From contig NZ_FNVS01000011.1 of NCBI RefSeq assembly GCF_900108035.1, forward strand, positions 1 to 64,000: a stretch of DNA of 64,000 nucleotides, read 5' to 3'. The position numbers and the translations under genes are program-made. Source of the DNA: Parabacteroides chinchillae. GTDB taxonomy: Bacteria; Bacteroidota; Bacteroidia; Bacteroidales; Tannerellaceae. The notes under the pieces are model-generated. The model worked only from the letters and a program-made list of their open reading frames with translations, did not search any database and had not been told where the DNA came from. This document shows, one piece after another, positions 1 to 8,784 of the stretch (position 1 is its first letter; each line of letters opens with the position of its first letter).

Positions 1-118
1 AGTAATTGACGGTATTATTATTCTATAAAACAAACATCTAATGTCTGTATAATACTTGTACTACTTGTTGTATGTAAATCTTTCAAAGAACTCGTGCGCT
101 TTCTTTCGATTGCGGGTG

Positions 119-149
119 CAAAGGTAAGGACTATTTTGAAACTAACAAA
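119..149 (-). promoter_or_regulatory. rRNA operon promoter P2 (leftward)
   Basis: On the minus strand a -33 TTTG (146-149) is followed after exactly 19 bp by the -7 element TACCTTTG (126-119). Downstream comes a leader with GTTCTTTGAAA (91-81), similar to the boxA-like leader motif of Bacteroidetes rRNA operons. The 16S gene itself would lie beyond base 1, so the rRNA assignment is inference; the promoter match is direct. Confidence 0.75.
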
Positions 150-290
150 TATTTCAAAAGAAATTTTTGAAAAAAGTTTCCCGAACTTTTCAGGAGGTTG
201 GACATTTTGCTTAGCCCGGCTAACCTCATCCCCTTCCTAAATTACCTTAAACCTATATTGTTATCAACCACTCTCGCTTGAATGCGGGGA

Positions 291-322
291 CAAAAGTAGT
301 ATTACCTTTTTTACTATCCAAA
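291..322 (-). promoter_or_regulatory. rRNA operon promoter P1 (leftward)
   Basis: A second leftward promoter lies upstream of P2. The -33 TTTG is at 322-319, the gap is 20 bp, and the -7 TACTTTTG is at 298-291. The initiation regions of the two promoters are alike (CCCCGCATTC against CACCCGCAATC). Tandem strong promoters are usual for rRNA operons. Confidence 0.7.
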
Positions 323-551
323 CTTTTTAAGGGATTTTTTTAATGTTTTTATATACATATTACATGCAAATACTGGAAATGAGTCAGGTAGCGATAATAT
401 ATCTCAGCCTATCTTATTTCGTTCGGTTATTTTATGTTTTAATCTCTGCTTTTTTATATCACAGAAAACGACTGTTACGTAAAAACAGATTCATAGTTAT
501 GACTTTTCAAAATCATTACGATGAATTGAGTAAATCATTACGATGATTTTT

Positions 552-584
552 TTTGACGTATGTAAATTTAAGTCATTATCTTTG
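552..584 (+). promoter_or_regulatory. promoter of the GH29 fucosidase gene
   Basis: TTTG at 552-555, a 21-bp gap, then TATCTTTG at 577-584 fit the Bacteroidetes housekeeping promoter. Transcription would begin near 590, which rules out an in-frame start at 553 and supports the ATG at 616. The stretch 323-551 holds no convincing gene. Confidence 0.75.
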
Positions 585-615
585 TACATCTATACTTAAT
601 AAAAAACACGAAATA

Positions 616-2664
616 ATGAGAAACAGCATTTTATTATTGGGATTTGGATTGTGTACGTTGCTTTCTTGCAAAGAAGTTCCGGCTCCTGCCCCCATTTTGC
701 CGGTTCCCACACCTGCACAAACAGAATGGCACAAAATGGAAACGTATGCATTTGTGCATTTCGGGCTAAACACATTTAATGATCTGGAATGGGGATATGG
801 CAATACGCCAGCCTCAACGTTCAACCCGACCGATCTGGACTGCGACCAATGGGCACGCACTATTAAAGCAGCCGGTCTGAAAGGTGTAATCCTGACTGCC
901 AAACATCACGACGGCTTCTGCCTATGGCAAACAAAAACGACAGACTACAGTGTAAAAAACTCTCCCTGGAAAAACGGACAAGGAGATATGGTAAAGGAAC
1001 TATCAGATGCATGTCGGAAACACGGACTCAAATTCGGGATATATCTTTCTCCCTGGGATAGAAACAGCTCAAACTACGGCACCCCGGACTATGTAAAAAA
1101 ATTTCATGCCCAAATGCATGAACTCGTCAGCAACTATGGCCCCTTATTCGAATACTGGTTTGACGGAGCAAATGGAGGAAACGGGTGGTATGGCGGTGCA
1201 GACGAAACCCGTTCTATCGATCCAAAGACATATTACAAATATGAAGAAGCCCGTGATACCATCAAGGCTCACCATCCTGATGTAATGATATTCGGAGGAA
1301 CTGTCCCAGATATACGCTGGATCGGCAATGAAGAAGGATGGGCAGGTGATACTCAATGGAGTTTTTATTCATACGACAAAGAGACCAACTACCAGCAAAG
1401 CCAATGGGGTATGGAGGATGGCGATCAATGGCTGGGAGGCGAATGTGATGTATCAATACGTCCGGGTTGGTTTTATCATGCACGTGAAGATCATCAAGTA
1501 AAATCGCTCGCTCATCTTGTAGACTTGTATTATCGCAGTGTTGGTCATAATACTAATTTCCTGCTGAACTTCCCGGTTGCATTAAACGGAAAAATCAGTC
1601 CACAGGACTCTATCCGGGCTATCGAATGGTATCAGACCATCCAAAACGACTTGAAAACAAATATACTGAAAGATTCCCGTATAGAAGCCAGCAACACTCG
1701 CGGGCAAAAATTCCGTGCCAGTTATGCAACAGACGGAGAATGGGACACATATTGGGCTACAGAAGATAATGTACACAACGGCTCTCTAACATTTACACTA
1801 GCTCATCCATCAGATGTAAACCGTATTATGATACAGGAATACATCCCACTAGGACAACGCGTAAAATCATTCAATATAGAATATGAGAAGGAAGGAATAT
1901 GGCACCCGGTAAAGTCTGCCGATACAACTACCACGGTAGGTTATAAACGTATTGTACGCTTTCCAACAGTAAAAGCGAAAAAAATCCGTATCAACTTTAC
2001 AGATTCGCGTGGTCCACTCTGTATTAATAATGTAGAAGCATTTTTGGCACCAGCCTTAATGACAGAGCCAGTTATTACCCGTAACCTGCATGGAGATGTA
2101 ACAATCCTGGCCGGTGACAAAGTGGCAGAAATACACTATACAACAGATGGCTCAGAGCCAACCAAAGACTCTCCTTTATATGAAACACCATTTACTTTTC
2201 GTCAGAAAGGAACTGTTAAGGCTATTTTATATGACGCTACATTCGGCAAAACCAGTCCTGTTTCTACCAAATTGCTAGACATAGCATCCGACAGTTACAA
2301 GGTTCTTTCTCCGAAAGACAAAAATACATCCCTGATATTTGACGGAAACGGCTACACCTCCTTCTACTTGCCAATAGGAAAGCAAGAGTTTACTGTACAA
2401 CTTGATAAAGCATACAAAATAAGAGGTTTTCGTTATACCCCCAACCAAGGACGTGATGCCAGCGGACATATTGCAAACTATCAGCTTTACATCGACAACC
2501 GGAAGGTAGCCGAAGGAGAGTTTTCGAATATAAAAGCCAATCCGATCGAACAGGAAATCCATTTCCCTGCAACCAACGGCCAACAAATACGTCTTGTCGC
2601 CACCCGCATTGTAGACGATTTGAAACAGGCGGGTATAGGTGAGTTTTCGGTGATAACAGAGTAA
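616..2664 (+). CDS. GH29 alpha-L-fucosidase lipoprotein with discoidin-like domains
   Basis: This 682-residue exported enzyme should release alpha-linked L-fucose from glycans at the cell surface or in the periplasm. It begins with a lipoprotein signal (lipobox LLSC, Cys18). A GH29 TIM barrel covers about residues 40-350 and includes the FVHFG opening, the [10 protein letters not shown] strand and EYWFDGANG, whose Asp183 fits the family nucleophile. An F5/8 type C-like region follows (about 355-480), then a chitobiase/Fn3-like segment with YTTDGSEPT (about 490-560) and a second discoidin-like domain to the end. The architecture resembles the GH29 enzymes of gut Bacteroidales that act on branched fucosides. 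It is transcribed alone from its own promoter, opposite to the neighbouring PUL. The exact linkage specificity cannot be read from the sequence. Confidence 0.9.
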   Translation: MRNSILLLGFGLCTLLSCKEVPAPAPILPVPTPAQTEWHKMETYAFVHFGLNTFNDLEWGYGNTPASTFNPTDLDCDQWARTIKAAGLKGVILTAKHHDGFCLWQTKTTDYSVKNSPWKNGQGDMVKELSDACRKHGLKFGIYLSPWDRNSSNYGTPDYVKKFHAQMHELVSNYGPLFEYWFDGANGGNGWYGGADETRSIDPKTYYKYEEARDTIKAHHPDVMIFGGTVPDIRWIGNEEGWAGDTQWSFYSYDKETNYQQSQWGMEDGDQWLGGECDVSIRPGWFYHAREDHQVKSLAHLVDLYYRSVGHNTNFLLNFPVALNGKISPQDSIRAIEWYQTIQNDLKTNILKDSRIEASNTRGQKFRASYATDGEWDTYWATEDNVHNGSLTFTLAHPSDVNRIMIQEYIPLGQRVKSFNIEYEKEGIWHPVKSADTTTTVGYKRIVRFPTVKAKKIRINFTDSRGPLCINNVEAFLAPALMTEPVITRNLHGDVTILAGDKVAEIHYTTDGSEPTKDSPLYETPFTFRQKGTVKAILYDATFGKTSPVSTKLLDIASDSYKVLSPKDKNTSLIFDGNGYTSFYLPIGKQEFTVQLDKAYKIRGFRYTPNQGRDASGHIANYQLYIDNRKVAEGEFSNIKANPIEQEIHFPATNGQQIRLVATRIVDDLKQAGIGEFSVITE

Positions 2665-2683
2665 TGGATAGCTCCCTGAATAT

Positions 2684-3247
2684 TCATTTAACAAAGCCAA
2701 TCTTCGGCCGCGGTTTATTCAGGGAGTTATTACGGTTTTGTAATCCAGCCAATGTTTCGTTAATCAACTCTAGCTGCATACGGGTATCATCGTTAATGTC
2801 ATTGTAGTCGGCAAATACGTCGTCTATGTATTTTTTTAATTCCATTATCTGGTTTTCCAGTTCGTCTACTCTGTCAACCCGAGGTAGAACAACCAGCTGA
2901 CGGATAGCCACAAATGCGCGTGTTACTAAAACACTGACTTGTACAGCTATTTTGCTACGTAATACACTCGCCAGCATTACTACCCCATGTTCTGTAAACG
3001 CCAAAGGAACAGCAGATTTAGGCCTTTTAGCTCTTGATGTCATCACAAATTGTGACGACATAGCGCCCCATTCCGCATCAGTCAACTGGAACATAAAATC
3101 TTCAGGAAATCGTTCTATATTACGTTTTACGGCCTGATTTAATACACGGGTTTCCACCTGATATATTTCCGCCAAGTCAAAGTCAAGCATAACCTTTTGC
3201 TCCCGTATCTCGTATATCTTGCTCTGTATCAATTGCAATTGTTCCAT
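2684..3247 (-). CDS. ORF6N domain-containing DNA-binding protein
   Basis: This 187-residue soluble protein has an N-terminal ORF6N domain (about residues 5-90). Visible features are IYEIREQKVMLDFDLAEIY, the NIERFPEDFMFQL stretch and LAFTEHGVVMLASVLRS. The C-terminal part is helical and probably coiled coil (about 115-165). ORF6N domains are related to phage KilA-N/Bro proteins and are presumed to bind DNA; the cellular role is unknown. The frame is open back to 3325, but a -7 element at 3330-3323 overlaps that longer start, so the ATG at 3247 is preferred. It sits convergent to the fucosidase gene, alone. Confidence 0.8.
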   Translation of the reverse strand: MEQLQLIQSKIYEIREQKVMLDFDLAEIYQVETRVLNQAVKRNIERFPEDFMFQLTDAEWGAMSSQFVMTSRAKRPKSAVPLAFTEHGVVMLASVLRSKIAVQVSVLVTRAFVAIRQLVVLPRVDRVDELENQIMELKKYIDDVFADYNDINDDTRMQLELINETLAGLQNRNNSLNKPRPKIGFVK

Positions 3248-3322
3248 AGTCTCTGATTTTGATGTTAATATTTTTGCTACAACAAGGGCAAGTAATCCCA
3301 ACTGAATTACTTTAATTATACA

Positions 3323-3330
3323 CAAAAGTA
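3323..3330 (-). promoter_or_regulatory. -7 element of the ORF6N gene
   Basis: TACTTTTG reads exactly as the Bacteroidetes -7 consensus on the minus strand. I see no good -33 TTTG at the right spacing. It would give a leader of about 70 nt before the ATG at 3247. Confidence 0.5.
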
Positions 3331-3424
3331 TGGATAATTATAATTAAAGAGAAATATTTACAAGAATTGAAACAAACAAAAACTACGGGACGCGTAAGTA
3401 TATTAAGGAGAGAATATAAAAGAG

Positions 3425-3454
3425 AAGCAGCTACAACTTTCATTGTAACTGCTT
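3425..3454 (-). terminator. rho-independent terminator after the tRNA
   Basis: AAGCAG-C-TACAA and TTGTA-A-CTGCTT form an 11-bp stem with one internal mismatch around a 6-nt loop. On the minus strand it follows the tRNA 3' end and is trailed by a T-rich stretch. Confidence 0.65.
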
Positions 3455-3467
3455 TATCTTCAATCCG

Positions 3468-3541
3468 TGGTCCCACTTGGGCTTGAACCAAGGACTCCCT
3501 GATTATGAGTCAGGTGCTCTAACCAACTGAGCTATGGGACC
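3468..3541 (-). tRNA. tRNA with CAU anticodon (tRNA-Met, or lysidine-type tRNA-Ile)
   Basis: Read on the minus strand, the 7-bp acceptor stem GGTCCCA/TGGGACC encloses a normal D arm (GCTC...GAGC), an anticodon stem CCTGA/TCAGG with loop CTCATAA (anticodon at 3507-3505) and a TTCAAGC T loop. The discriminator base is A and no CCA is encoded. CAU can be elongator Met, or Ile2 after lysidine modification; the sequence alone does not separate them with certainty. It is a lone tRNA with its own promoter and terminator. Confidence 0.92.
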
Positions 3542-3570
3542 TATTCAAAGACTAACTCTGAAATCGGATG

Positions 3571-3602
3571 CAAACTTATGAAACAATCCTGACTTATGCA
3601 AA
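3571..3602 (-). promoter_or_regulatory. tRNA promoter
   Basis: On the minus strand TTTG (3602-3599), a 20-bp gap and TAAGTTTG (3578-3571) match both promoter boxes. The start point falls about 25 nt before the tRNA. The -33 box lies inside the 19-bp palindrome at 3595-3613. Confidence 0.7.
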
Positions 3603-3613
3603 TGATTTGCATA
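3595..3613. repeat. 19-bp palindrome overlapping the tRNA promoter
   Basis: TATGCAAATGATTTGCATA is a perfect dyad with 9-bp arms and one central base. It covers the -33 box of the tRNA promoter and lies just downstream of the DUF4855 stop codon. It could be a protein-binding site or part of a weak terminator. Confidence 0.55.
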
Positions 3614-3626
3614 TTTTTTAAACAAA

Positions 3627-4736
3627 CTACTTTATTTCCGGCCGATCTACTACAAAACGGCAAAAATCATGATACAACTTTTTATCCGTAGAATGAGATG
3701 ATACACTCAACTTATACAGAGCATTATTACCCTGATAATAAGCCAAACGTTTGGTATCCCATATACCATTTTCACGGAAAGCATTCATATAATCATAAAG
3801 GCGATTGCCCCATTCATTCATTCCAACCAACACATTTTCATCAAACTCCACTTCCATATCCATCTCATTTTTGACCGCAATTTGACAAGCTTCATCTAAT
3901 CGATCATAAGGAACCGATTCATTAAAGAAATAATTGGGTTGGAGAAATGCATAATTAAAACTCAAACCTTTCCACTCATTATAACCGTCCGACTTGAAAT
4001 AAGGAATCCAGTTAAAGCTATATTTCAGTTCATTCAGATAAGCAGAAATATCACGGACAATGGCACGTGTATTAGTTGCTTCCTCTGCAATCCAGTAAAA
4101 GCCTGCCAACTCTACATTTTGCGGCATCAATTCCTTGAATTTTTTCCGAACATAATCAATATACCACTCACAGGCGGCAATACGATCTATAGAATAGGAA
4201 AAATCGAGCATCTTTCCATCCTTTAGCGAGCCCCAGTCCTTTTGTCCTTGTATAGGTTCGGGCAAGCCTATCACAATACGGTGTTTTCTGGCAGGTTTTC
4301 CAATCCGGGGGATCGCATCGCCAATACATTTATCAAGTGCACCGACTGCAATTTTCGACTGGAAATAAAAGTCCGCCAAATCCATCCAGTCTTTCTGAGT
4401 AGCCGGAGCATCTGTATATCCGGACGCAAACATCTTTCCCTTTCCATTATGAATTTCAAGGAATAAAAAACTGTCAAACAACCACTGTTCTTTTCCAGAT
4501 TCATCCGTATAAGAAACATAAGGAACAAGATGTTCCTTATCCCATACAGTTGTCCGATGCGCACCGCCACCATAAATTAATACCATATCTTTGGTTGGCA
4601 ACAAAGCCGTACGTTCCTTTTCCCAAGGATAATCTGATTCATCAACAGGGGGAGCAGGCACAGGTTCGGTATCATTCGTATCTCCACAGGAAGACACGAA
4701 TAATATCAAACATATAATTAATGAGTATAATTTCAT
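3627..4736 (-). CDS. DUF4855 family lipoprotein (candidate glycosidase), copy A
   Basis: This 369-residue protein has a lipoprotein signal peptide (lipobox VSSC, Cys17) and should sit on the envelope. The rest is one DUF4855-type domain (about residues 48-365). It carries the paired acidic motif GFYWIAEEATN, then FNWIPYFKSDG, LQPNYFF and MEVEFDE. Strand-end acidic residues in that order are what a TIM-barrel hydrolase would show, but I know of no established activity for the family, so catalysis is inference. It is a clear paralog of the next gene upstream and overlaps it by 4 bp, so the two are translationally coupled. Both belong to the PUL that starts at the ECF sigma gene. Confidence 0.8.
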   Translation of the reverse strand: MKLYSLIICLILFVSSCGDTNDTEPVPAPPVDESDYPWEKERTALLPTKDMVLIYGGGAHRTTVWDKEHLVPYVSYTDESGKEQWLFDSFLFLEIHNGKGKMFASGYTDAPATQKDWMDLADFYFQSKIAVGALDKCIGDAIPRIGKPARKHRIVIGLPEPIQGQKDWGSLKDGKMLDFSYSIDRIAACEWYIDYVRKKFKELMPQNVELAGFYWIAEEATNTRAIVRDISAYLNELKYSFNWIPYFKSDGYNEWKGLSFNYAFLQPNYFFNESVPYDRLDEACQIAVKNEMDMEVEFDENVLVGMNEWGNRLYDYMNAFRENGIWDTKRLAYYQGNNALYKLSVSSHSTDKKLYHDFCRFVVDRPEIK

Positions 4737-5803
4737 TTCGTCAAACCTTTTAGTTTTTTACTCTTTTGTCTTTCTGCAATACGTTTTGCCAATTCCATAT
4801 ATAACTGTTTATCTTCAATATCCTTAGAATGAAACAGATTATAGAAAGCCCTATCGCCCTGGTAATAAGCTATCGGGAACGAAGCAAATGCCCCACATTC
4901 ATCAAAAGCATTAATATAGTCGGAAAGACGACTACCAAAGCCTCCACTCTTCAATGCTCTTTCATCAAATTCCATTTCGAGGCACATACCATTTTCGGCA
5001 GCCAGTTTACACGCTTGGTCAAGGCGTTCGAAAGGAACTTTTTTATCAAAGAAATAATTAGGTTGCAAATAAGCTATATCGAAGCCTAAAGTTTTCCATT
5101 CCTGAAATCCATCGGATTTAAAGTAAGGAATCCAATTAAAATTGAAACCTTTAGAACGGACATAGTCGCCAACATTATGTGCTAATGAACGGCTATTAGT
5201 TGCCTCTTCAGCAATCCAGTAGAAACCGGAAAGCTCCAAGTTGTCCAAATTAGCTTCATTAAACTTTTTAATGGCATAATTTACAAACCACTGACAAGCA
5301 GCCAAACGATCCTCACCATTCGAAAAGTCCATCACCTTTCCATCTATCTCTCCCCAATCTTTTTGATTTGGAATAGGTTCCGGCATGCCAATTACGACTT
5401 TTTTCTTTTCAAATTTTTTCGGATTGGCTGCACGTACTTCGCCAACACAATCATTCAAAGCACACACCATCTGCCCCGGCGTAAAATAATCATCCAGCAA
5501 TTTTGTCCATTCTTGTCTGCGAGCTCCTTCTTTTTCATAGTATGAAGCAAATCCCCTTCCCTGTCCGTTTTTAATTTCCAGGAAAAGATAACCATCAAAC
5601 AACCATTGATTCTTTCCTTTACCATCTTTCATGGCCACATAAGGCTCAAACTGGCTTTTATCCCATGCCTTACGATGTGATCCTCCGGCATAAATCAACA
5701 CCATATCACGGGCAAAGGGTTTTATTGCCAATATTGTTTCCGGCATTACACACAACATCATTACCAAACCTGCAATTACACTTAACAACTTCACATTCTT
5801 CAT
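4733..5803 (-). CDS. DUF4855 family secreted protein (candidate glycosidase), copy B
   Basis: This 356-residue paralog of the preceding entry differs in its export signal. The N-terminus has a hydrophobic signal peptide but no lipobox cysteine (cleavage probably near ETILA-IKP), so this copy is probably soluble and periplasmic while copy A is anchored. The shared motifs are WLFDGYLFLEI, FYWIAEEATNSR, NWIPYFKSDGF, LQPNYFF and EMEFDE. The conserved glutamates of WIAEE and EMEFDE are the best candidates for catalytic residues (inference). The gene starts 33 nt downstream of its own -7 box. Confidence 0.8.
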   Translation of the reverse strand: MKNVKLLSVIAGLVMMLCVMPETILAIKPFARDMVLIYAGGSHRKAWDKSQFEPYVAMKDGKGKNQWLFDGYLFLEIKNGQGRGFASYYEKEGARRQEWTKLLDDYFTPGQMVCALNDCVGEVRAANPKKFEKKKVVIGMPEPIPNQKDWGEIDGKVMDFSNGEDRLAACQWFVNYAIKKFNEANLDNLELSGFYWIAEEATNSRSLAHNVGDYVRSKGFNFNWIPYFKSDGFQEWKTLGFDIAYLQPNYFFDKKVPFERLDQACKLAAENGMCLEMEFDERALKSGGFGSRLSDYINAFDECGAFASFPIAYYQGDRAFYNLFHSKDIEDKQLYMELAKRIAERQKSKKLKGLTK

Positions 5804-5835
5804 GATTATTAAATATTTTAATTAAAACTCCACTA

Positions 5836-5843
5836 CAAATATA
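5836..5843 (-). promoter_or_regulatory. -7 element for the DUF4855 pair
   Basis: TATATTTG on the minus strand, just past the terminator at 5848-5889, is an exact -7 match. CAAA at 5858-5861 is too close (14 bp) to be an ideal -33 box. It suggests that the two DUF4855 genes can be transcribed apart from susCD. Confidence 0.5.
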
Positions 5844-5847
5844 AAAA

Positions 5848-5889
5848 AAGAGTGTAACAAAAGAATTGTTCTCCTTTTATCACACTCTT
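5848..5889 (-). terminator. terminator inside the PUL, between lipoprotein and DUF4855 genes
   Basis: AAGAGTGT and ACACTCTT form the outer stem, AACAA/TTGTT can pair inside it, and on the minus strand a run of T residues follows. It would end or thin the susCD transcript before the DUF4855 genes. Confidence 0.65.
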
Positions 5890-5903
5890 AAAAATAACCT
5901 ATA

Positions 5904-6788
5904 TTACATATTATAACCCCATACATTCACTTCAGAGAGAGAGAATGAGGTCGTCCCCTTATAATTTTCCAAACAACGAAGTCTCAGATAACGGACTTTT
6001 GGACTTTTATCTTTTTCGAAATAAAGATTATCGCCTTCACCGAAGTCTGTCAATCTGGAATTAGAATTATCTATGTCACCCAGTTTTGTCCATTCATCCC
6101 AATCTCCATTCTGAGAAGGGACACCATCACCTAAATAACCCCATAATTCATAACGCTTAGGGCATACATTTGTATATGCCCAATACAAACTGGCGCGAAA
6201 ACGATACAGATTTATTGTTTCTCCAATGTCATAAGTAAATGAAGAAGGTGCATTTTCGGGATCACCACAAAGATAATTTCCATAATTAACTTCGTCATAC
6301 GCTTCGGGTTTAGACATCCTCAATCCGTCCCACAACTTATCTATATTTCCTTCAAGCACACGAGAATCATTGGATAATAAATGAGCTTTATGTTTGCTAA
6401 CATCAATCATTGTAAATTCCGGAATAGTAGCAGTCAATGTATAGGTAACATCTTTAAGCAAGTTGTTCACTACTACTTCATTTGGTTTCGTAAGATCCAA
6501 TTTCAGAATCGTATCGGAAGGTGCAATCAATTTAGCCCGTTTGGCAATACTCAAATGCACATTAACATTGGATAAGCTCTGTAAATTTTTCAAACTCAAT
6601 TCAATCGTTCTTGTTTTATCGGATATTACAGCCTGAACAGTCTCCGCTCCATCTTCAGCAGTAACGGCCTTGATAGGAGTCATTACCGGATTTACAGGAA
6701 TAGATTCATCCATTCCTTCCTCTTCACAAGACGTAAAACAAAATACAGAATAGAGTATTACGCCTGATAATAAAATTATATTTTTCAT
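5904..6788 (-). CDS. PUL surface lipoprotein with DUF5018-like and discoidin-like domains
   Basis: This 294-residue lipoprotein (lipobox FTSC, Cys21) has an acidic tail directly after the cysteine (EEEGMDE), a known signal for surface exposure in Bacteroidetes. Residues about 35-135 look like a beta-sandwich of the DUF5018/PKD-like kind. Residues about 145-294 look like an F5/8 type C/DUF5000-like fold (LYRFRASLYWAY, VRYLRLRCLENYKG, SLSEVNVWGY). Such proteins follow susD and usually act as a second surface glycan-binding protein. The ATG at 6788 is chosen over an in-frame start at 6818, which would overlap the susD stop. No catalytic motif is seen. Confidence 0.75.
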   Translation of the reverse strand: MKNIILLSGVILYSVFCFTSCEEEGMDESIPVNPVMTPIKAVTAEDGAETVQAVISDKTRTIELSLKNLQSLSNVNVHLSIAKRAKLIAPSDTILKLDLTKPNEVVVNNLLKDVTYTLTATIPEFTMIDVSKHKAHLLSNDSRVLEGNIDKLWDGLRMSKPEAYDEVNYGNYLCGDPENAPSSFTYDIGETINLYRFRASLYWAYTNVCPKRYELWGYLGDGVPSQNGDWDEWTKLGDIDNSNSRLTDFGEGDNLYFEKDKSPKVRYLRLRCLENYKGTTSFSLSEVNVWGYNM

Positions 6789-6808
6789 AATCTGTTTCTT
6801 ATTTAATA

Positions 6809-8773
6809 TTACCACCAAGGATTCTGAACCAACGCTTTACTCTTTTCTATTTCTGTCTCAGGTATAGGGAACAAATAATAGGCTTTTTTAAATACGCGGG
6901 TTTCAAAAGGCACTCTCTTGTAGAAATCTGTAAATGCAAAACTGTTTGTATTAGCATCTCCGGCATTAATATCCATCCCGAACATACGTCCGCCATCACC
7001 AAACTTACGGTCTTTTGCTGCGCCGTCGTCCGGTGTATCGGCCAACCAACGACGACGGGTTGTAAAGTAACGGTCGCCTTCAAAACAAAGTTCAATCTGG
7101 CGTTCTCGGATTATATAATCACGCTGCGCTTCTTTGTTTCCGGCAATCTGAGGAGTGGCAATAAAAGCACTTGGCACACCGGCACGGCTACGGATCATAT
7201 CCCAATATTTGCGTATATTCTGATTCCCCGGATCATATTCATTTAATGCTTCAATATAATTCAACAAAATCTGGGCATAGCGGATAAATACGTTTCCGTA
7301 TTGCTGTGGGAAAACACGATCGTACATATTTGCCATCGGGTCATTGTTTTTATATACCAGATAGCCCGTACGGGAGAAAAATGTATAAGAACCGGACTGG
7401 CGGGATTTACCTCCGTAATACAGCTCTGCGCGGGCATAACCATCTTGTTGGCCCGGTGAATTATAGAAATTACGCTTTTCTATATCGTCCGGTAAAGAAG
7501 GCATAATACGTTTATTATACAGAATAGAAGCATAAAAACGAGGTTCGCGGTTAGCATACATATTCCAGTCTCCAGCCCAATGCCCCCAGGCTTCAGACTT
7601 ACGGATATCTGATATCATCTGTTTGCGGCCTTCTTCCGTATTCACTTCACGGTTATTTGGGTTCCAATGCTTGTTAGGGGCTGTAGAAAAGCCTTCTTCC
7701 ACATAACCAGATGCCGGATCTTCAATCGGTTTTCCGTTCTCCATCAGAAATGCATCTACTATGCGTTGAGTAGCACCTACTCCACCCAATGTTTTAGGTC
7801 CGGGAAAAGTATGAATCATCCAGGCCTGTGTATTTGAACCTTCCGAACGGGCAAAAATGACTTCACAGTTCCAGTTGACCAGATGTACATCCACACATGA
7901 TTTATAAGGATTAAACTCAGCATCTCCATTTTCGTTATTTCTGTACAAACGCAAATTGGCTTCAGGATGTTGTTCCGAAATATCAATCACTTCACGGCTG
8001 GCAGCAGCAGCTCTGCGCCACTTATTTTCATCATACGTCGTATTTACCAATAAAGTCCCATCTTTATTTACAAAATCGGCATAATCTTTATTACCATTCC
8101 ATTGCGGACTGGCAGCAAAAGTCAGAATTAATGACTTTACAGCTTTACAAACAATTTTGTTAGGCTTACCCATCCAATTGGTATTATCCTGCCAATGCAG
8201 TGGAAGATCTTTCTCCGCTTCATCCATCATCTCGCAAACATAATCTACACATTCATCAAACGGAGCACGTGCCATATTTGCAAAATCTGCGTCATTCGGT
8301 TGTTCTTCTTTAATCAAAACAACGGGGCCATATTGACGGATTAATAACCAATAATAATATCCTCTCAAGAACTTGACTTCTGCTTTATACTGCTTTTTCA
8401 AATCTTCACTCAATTCTCCACAGCGATCTACATTGTTTTCGAAGACAAAAGAAGCTCTAATGGCACGATACCAGAGAGCATATTTATTATAGAAGTTACT
8501 TGAAGTTGTCCAGTTACCCAGATTAATATTATACGTATTATAAACTACCCACGACAAATCACACTCATCTGAGCATCCCAACCATGGATCATCCTGATGC
8601 AAATTATGCATTGGAATACCTGCATATACGTTTGCTAAATAACCTTCAGTCTCTATGCGCGAGCTCCAAACCATTTTATCTGTTTTCATATCATCGGGTT
8701 GTTTATCCAGATAATCTGCACATCCGGAAAACATAGTGAGAGCTGCAAATAAACCTATTATATAGTTTTTCAT
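6809..8773 (-). CDS. SusD/RagB family nutrient-binding outer-membrane lipoprotein
   Basis: This 654-residue SusD homolog has the lipobox FSGC (Cys18). It shows family landmarks: the AEVKFLRGYYYWLLIRQYGPV helix region near residue 125, IRYAQILLNYIEALNEY, then RDYIIRERQIELCFEGDRYFTTRRR and a C-terminal YYLFPIPETEIEKS. It caps the SusC barrel and presents glycan to it. It lies 11 bp after susC in the same direction, as in nearly all PULs. It is somewhat longer than the common 500-600 residues, which fits the large SusD subgroup. Confidence 0.95.
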   Translation of the reverse strand: MKNYIIGLFAALTMFSGCADYLDKQPDDMKTDKMVWSSRIETEGYLANVYAGIPMHNLHQDDPWLGCSDECDLSWVVYNTYNINLGNWTTSSNFYNKYALWYRAIRASFVFENNVDRCGELSEDLKKQYKAEVKFLRGYYYWLLIRQYGPVVLIKEEQPNDADFANMARAPFDECVDYVCEMMDEAEKDLPLHWQDNTNWMGKPNKIVCKAVKSLILTFAASPQWNGNKDYADFVNKDGTLLVNTTYDENKWRRAAAASREVIDISEQHPEANLRLYRNNENGDAEFNPYKSCVDVHLVNWNCEVIFARSEGSNTQAWMIHTFPGPKTLGGVGATQRIVDAFLMENGKPIEDPASGYVEEGFSTAPNKHWNPNNREVNTEEGRKQMISDIRKSEAWGHWAGDWNMYANREPRFYASILYNKRIMPSLPDDIEKRNFYNSPGQQDGYARAELYYGGKSRQSGSYTFFSRTGYLVYKNNDPMANMYDRVFPQQYGNVFIRYAQILLNYIEALNEYDPGNQNIRKYWDMIRSRAGVPSAFIATPQIAGNKEAQRDYIIRERQIELCFEGDRYFTTRRRWLADTPDDGAAKDRKFGDGGRMFGMDINAGDANTNSFAFTDFYKRVPFETRVFKKAYYLFPIPETEIEKSKALVQNPWW

Positions 8774-8784
8774 ATCTGTATTAT

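Noticed and set aside
343-546. 67-codon open frame on the plus strand
   Set aside because: It lies between the leftward rRNA promoters and the fucosidase promoter, has low-complexity hydrophobic content, no ribosome site and no recognisable motif.
553-615. Upstream in-frame start for the fucosidase
   Set aside because: The added residues overlap the promoter boxes and the predicted transcript start, and the lipoprotein signal begins at 616.
616-2664. Fucosidase gene as part of the sigma-controlled PUL
   Set aside because: It lies on the other strand with its own promoter, and a tRNA and the ORF6N gene separate it; a functional link is possible but not supported.
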